Source: Lophius americanus (taxonomy: Eukaryota > Chordata > Actinopteri > Lophiiformes > Lophiidae). Taken from it: a stretch of 64,000 nt of DNA. The stretch spans positions 24,325,001 through 24,389,000 of the forward strand of contig JBBDHG010000014.1 in the NCBI GenBank assembly GCA_037951165.1, read 5' to 3'. Of this stretch, positions 61,165 to 64,000 are shown piece after piece; the stretch's first letter is position 1, and every line of letters starts with the position of its first letter. The position numbers and the translations under genes were made by a program. The notes under the pieces are model-generated. The model worked only from the letters and a program-made list of their open reading frames with translations, was not told the origin of the DNA and made no database searches.

Positions 61165-61382
61165 TTAGCACAGACACCCAGATCAGAATTACAAATGACA
61201 TGTCTTTATTACCATACAGGCATTGGAGCCATCCCCGAGGAGCAGTGGGCCGCCCCTTTGAAGTGCCAAGGGTGGTGCTAAAGTTAACGACATGTAGGCA
61301 GCAGGCACAGTGAGGTAATGAAGCCGCTGACCTTAATAATCTTGGGACAGTCACGACACCTCCTGAGCTACAGCCGACCAGC
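61165..61382 (-). mobile_element. tRNA-derived SINE, degraded
   Basis: On the minus strand an A-box-like GGCTGTAGCTCAGGAGGT starts near 61378. A decayed B box follows, then GCCCACTGCTCCTCGGGGAT and GGCTCCAATGCC, which matches the body of the 3.6-kb SINE. It ends in GGTAATAAAGACATG. It lies next to Family A copy 19. Confidence 0.65.
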
Positions 61383-63745
61383 ATACGTAGGTCCTACAAT
61401 AGCGATATTGTCTCCCACATCTAATTTAGTTCTCTGCACATTTCTACAAATTCTATTTGTGAGTCAATACATTTTATAATTCTCTGTAGACATGTTTTAT
61501 TCTCCACGTCATTTGAGTAATACTATGAATATTTTGAAAATATGGCCCATGCAATATTTCATGTGGGTTGAATTAGAAAGGAAGAAGCGCAGCCTCTTCG
61601 ATGAGAGGTGGGCGTCTTCAAGCCGAAACAGTCCAGTTGCTTTGGATTCAACCCACGTGGATTACTATGACCTGGATAAATGAGAAACTACTCAGACACA
61701 TGCAAGTTTATATATCAATCTGTTTATGGTATCATTTGTAGCAGGGCATGTGGAAATTGACTGTGTCTACGAATATATAAGATTCCGTTCTATACATCTG
61801 GTGTGATGCTTTTTGCCAGTCTTTACACAACACCTTCCACGGAACTGAATTTGATGATACAAAATTGCTGACTTTTTTCCCTATTTTAGAGCTAAAAGCT
61901 GCTTTGACGGTACTGCCATCTCTGACACTATTAGACCATTTGAGATTTAGAACGTCAGTCTGATGTTTATCTGTACTGTCCTCATCATTCTATTATCATC
62001 CATCTATCCATTCATCAATCCATCCATCATCCAGCCTTTGTTACTGTCAATTCATTTTTCCTCCAACAAATGACACAGATCCGTCATTGCAAAAGTACGA
62101 CTACGTCATTTGCATGATTGCTAGTTTGTCCATTCAATTTGCAATAGTTATTTCGGGACGGCTGATGTGTTTTTCAAGCCAGCAGAGGACATGCAAAAAC
62201 TACTACTATGGTTTTTTTTTTTTTTTTTTTTTAATTTTTATCATTCATTCATTCATTATTATTGTATGTTCATATACCATGCCCGAACTTATAAAATGCA
62301 ATTCCAATCTAAATATGTATTTAGTTTCTAATTAAGTGAAATTATGTTTTATATTTCAAATGAATATGGTAAATCAGGTCTATAAACACATGTTTTTAAA
62401 CTGCTCTTTAACACAGCTCAATGCAAATGCTCATTCTCCATGATGACGATACCCATGTAAAAATGGTTTTCATCAATCCCCCCCTCATCTTCCACTGCAT
62501 TACATGTAGCGACTGACCTTGTAATCTAATTTATGTTCAAAGCCAGAGAGTTTGACTGCTCAACAGCGGATCAAATACTTTTCTGGTCAGAGTCCTTCGG
62601 TTCAGAAGCACTGATTAAAAACAAAGAGACAGATGTGTGATTAGCCGTATGTGATAAAGGGGTTTTAGCAATTGTCCTTTATTTATTTATGTGTTAATTA
62701 TTGTTATTATTATAATTATTATTATTATTACAATGACATTCATACAAGATAATGATTCTTGATTCAGGATTGAGGACAAGTGGACCATTTAAACTGGTGT
62801 TAATGGTTTGAGTCAATGCTCTTGAGCTCAAAAATATCACATTTGATGTTAAATCTTAGCCAAAGTATTACAGCGACAAGCCATGTCACTAACAGAGTTT
62901 TAAAAACAGCAGGTTTACAAGAACTGTCTAAAACACCGAATCCCAAATAACAGTGACTAACAGGCTCTGTTGACATGTGAAGGATGAAGAATTGATCTCA
63001 AACCTAATGGATTGTGATGTTTGGATTTTGAGCTAGCAGTGGCTCTGATGGTTTTACAGATACAGTTCCATTACATCCATTCATTACAGCCATCCATTAA
63101 GCATTACAGTCTAAATGTGGAAGAACACTAACAAATATCTTTACTCAGTGTTTTGTTCCAATAAAATCATGGTGGGCCAGATGCAGCAAATGTGTTTAAT
63201 CATAGAATGAATGATAACTATATGGACTGTAAAAAAATATTAAGTAAACTGTCATTTTAACTGTAGCGATACCTTCAGTAATAGGTTTTAAATATCAAGT
63301 TGTTTAAACAAGATATTGCTTATAAAGTTATACCAGTTGCAAGCAGAACATTTGAGGTCCATTGAATGAAGTAATACAATCCTGAAATTGTATTCCTACT
63401 CTGAATTCAACGTGGTTATGAAATTTATGAAAGCTAGTCAGAAATTTGATACTCATAAAACGCTGCATGCAGATTTTACTCCGATGAGAACGGCCTTCAT
63501 TTTATTTTTCTTGGAATTACAAAGCCAATATGAGTCAAATGGAAGCTTGATAAAAATTATTGTTGAAGATTCAAGAAAACTTTTTTTGTCCCAAAGGGGC
63601 ACTTGCAAGGCACATAGAGTTGTCATAAAGCAATTAAAAAAAAAGTGAAACGTCTTAAATAAACAAAAAGGAAATTTTATGTATTTAAGCAATTTCATCA
63701 AATCGCCCAAAAGGCCTCCACACAGAGAATATCTGATAAAGAGTA
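61383..63745. other. Intronic, mostly unclassified
   Basis: A short frame at 61492-61680 ending in YYDLDK and TGA may be a repeat-derived coding scrap. Simple repeats at 61997-62033, 62212-62257 and an ATT-rich tract near 62700-62730. Nothing else recognised. Confidence 0.35.
61997..62033 (+). repeat. Imperfect (ATCC)n tract
   Basis: CATCCATCTATCCATTCATC and similar units. A short CATT array lies at 62242-62257, after a T-run at 62212-62232. Confidence 0.85.
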
Positions 63746-64000
63746 GTGGAAGCTTGGTTAAGAAAAGAGGTGACAGTTTGGCAGCAGTATGATATCATGA
63801 CAAGGAAGGATACCACAGTTGTGATGATTTTTTTGGGAGTGCTGATGAAGAAGTATAAAGAATATCAGAAGGAGTTCCATTGTGTCTTTGTGGATTTAAA
63901 GAAAGCGAGTGCTGATGGAGGAATTGTTGTATTACATAAAGAAGTCTGGAGTGTCAGAGACGTACGTTAGAGCTGGGTAGGATATGTATGAGAGCAGCAT
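63746..64000 (+). pseudogene. RTE-like LINE reverse transcriptase, 5' part, runs off the window
   Basis: The frame reads YDIMTRKDTT, VLMKKYKEYQ and FHCVFVDLKKA, matching the reverse transcriptase segment that leads to the first catalytic aspartate (FVDLxKAYD in family members). Here the AYD position reads ASA, so the motif is damaged. After a frameshift SETYVRA and DMYESS follow, also colinear with the family. Inactive, 5' truncated; the remainder lies beyond 64000. Confidence 0.7.

Larger units (their letters stand above)
48501..64000 (-). other. Inferred intron upstream of the last protocadherin exon (partial)
   Basis: The acceptor at 48475 shows that transcribed intron lies at higher coordinates. 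I found no coding block with protocadherin features up to 64000, so the intron probably fills the rest of the window and holds the repeats listed separately. A very short upstream exon could have been missed. Confidence 0.5.

Noticed and set aside
1..64000. CRISPR arrays, operons or prophage-type systems
   Set aside because: No regular spacer arrays; composition, splice signal and repeat content are those of vertebrate DNA.

Overview
The window looks like AT-rich vertebrate, almost certainly teleost fish, nuclear DNA. The evidence is a protocadherin coding exon with a splice acceptor, Tc1/mariner fossils, L2-type and RTE-like LINE fragments, a tRNA-derived SINE, MITEs, and CA and TA microsatellites. 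There is no sign of bacterial or viral gene organisation. The species cannot be fixed from sequence alone. Nearly all short open frames are chance frames in AT-rich DNA or are produced by repeats.

Only one host gene is recognised with confidence. Positions 48104-48474 on the minus strand form the last coding exon of a delta-protocadherin, best matched to protocadherin 17 (pcdh17). It carries the conserved cytoplasmic motif CTQECLVLGHSDNCWMP and a native stop. The gene runs right to left. Positions 48475-64000 are therefore most likely its intron (no upstream exon was found there), positions just below 48104 its 3' UTR, and 1 to about 46000 the downstream intergenic desert.

The rest is an archive of transposable elements. 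The dominant component is one dispersed family, called Family A here. At least 19 copies or partial copies occur on both strands and cover about an eighth of the window. It has a distinct head, a variable number of tandem modules of about 140-155 bp, a conserved tail, and hairpins at both ends. I cannot assign it to a named family. Other repeats are: a MITE-like family with CCTCCGCCAAGG termini (four copies); two paired families of unknown or hAT-like type (4.0-4.9/17.4-18.4 kb and 5.6-6.4/39.4-40.1 kb); three decayed Tc1-like transposases (27.97, 29.4-30.1 and 49.5-50.0 kb); L2-type LINE pieces (34.2, 35.3, 44.3-45.5, 58.3 kb); RTE-like LINE pieces (6.6, 18.8, 63.7 kb); and two tRNA-derived SINEs (3.6, 61.2 kb).

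Small-scale structure includes a strictly periodic 29-bp minisatellite at 11.2-11.7 kb, a TTAGGG-like tract inside a Family A copy, and five perfect inverted repeats with 14-21 bp arms and loops of 4-8 nt, which suggest fold-back template switching. No gene network can be described: the window holds one gene end plus transposon fossils.
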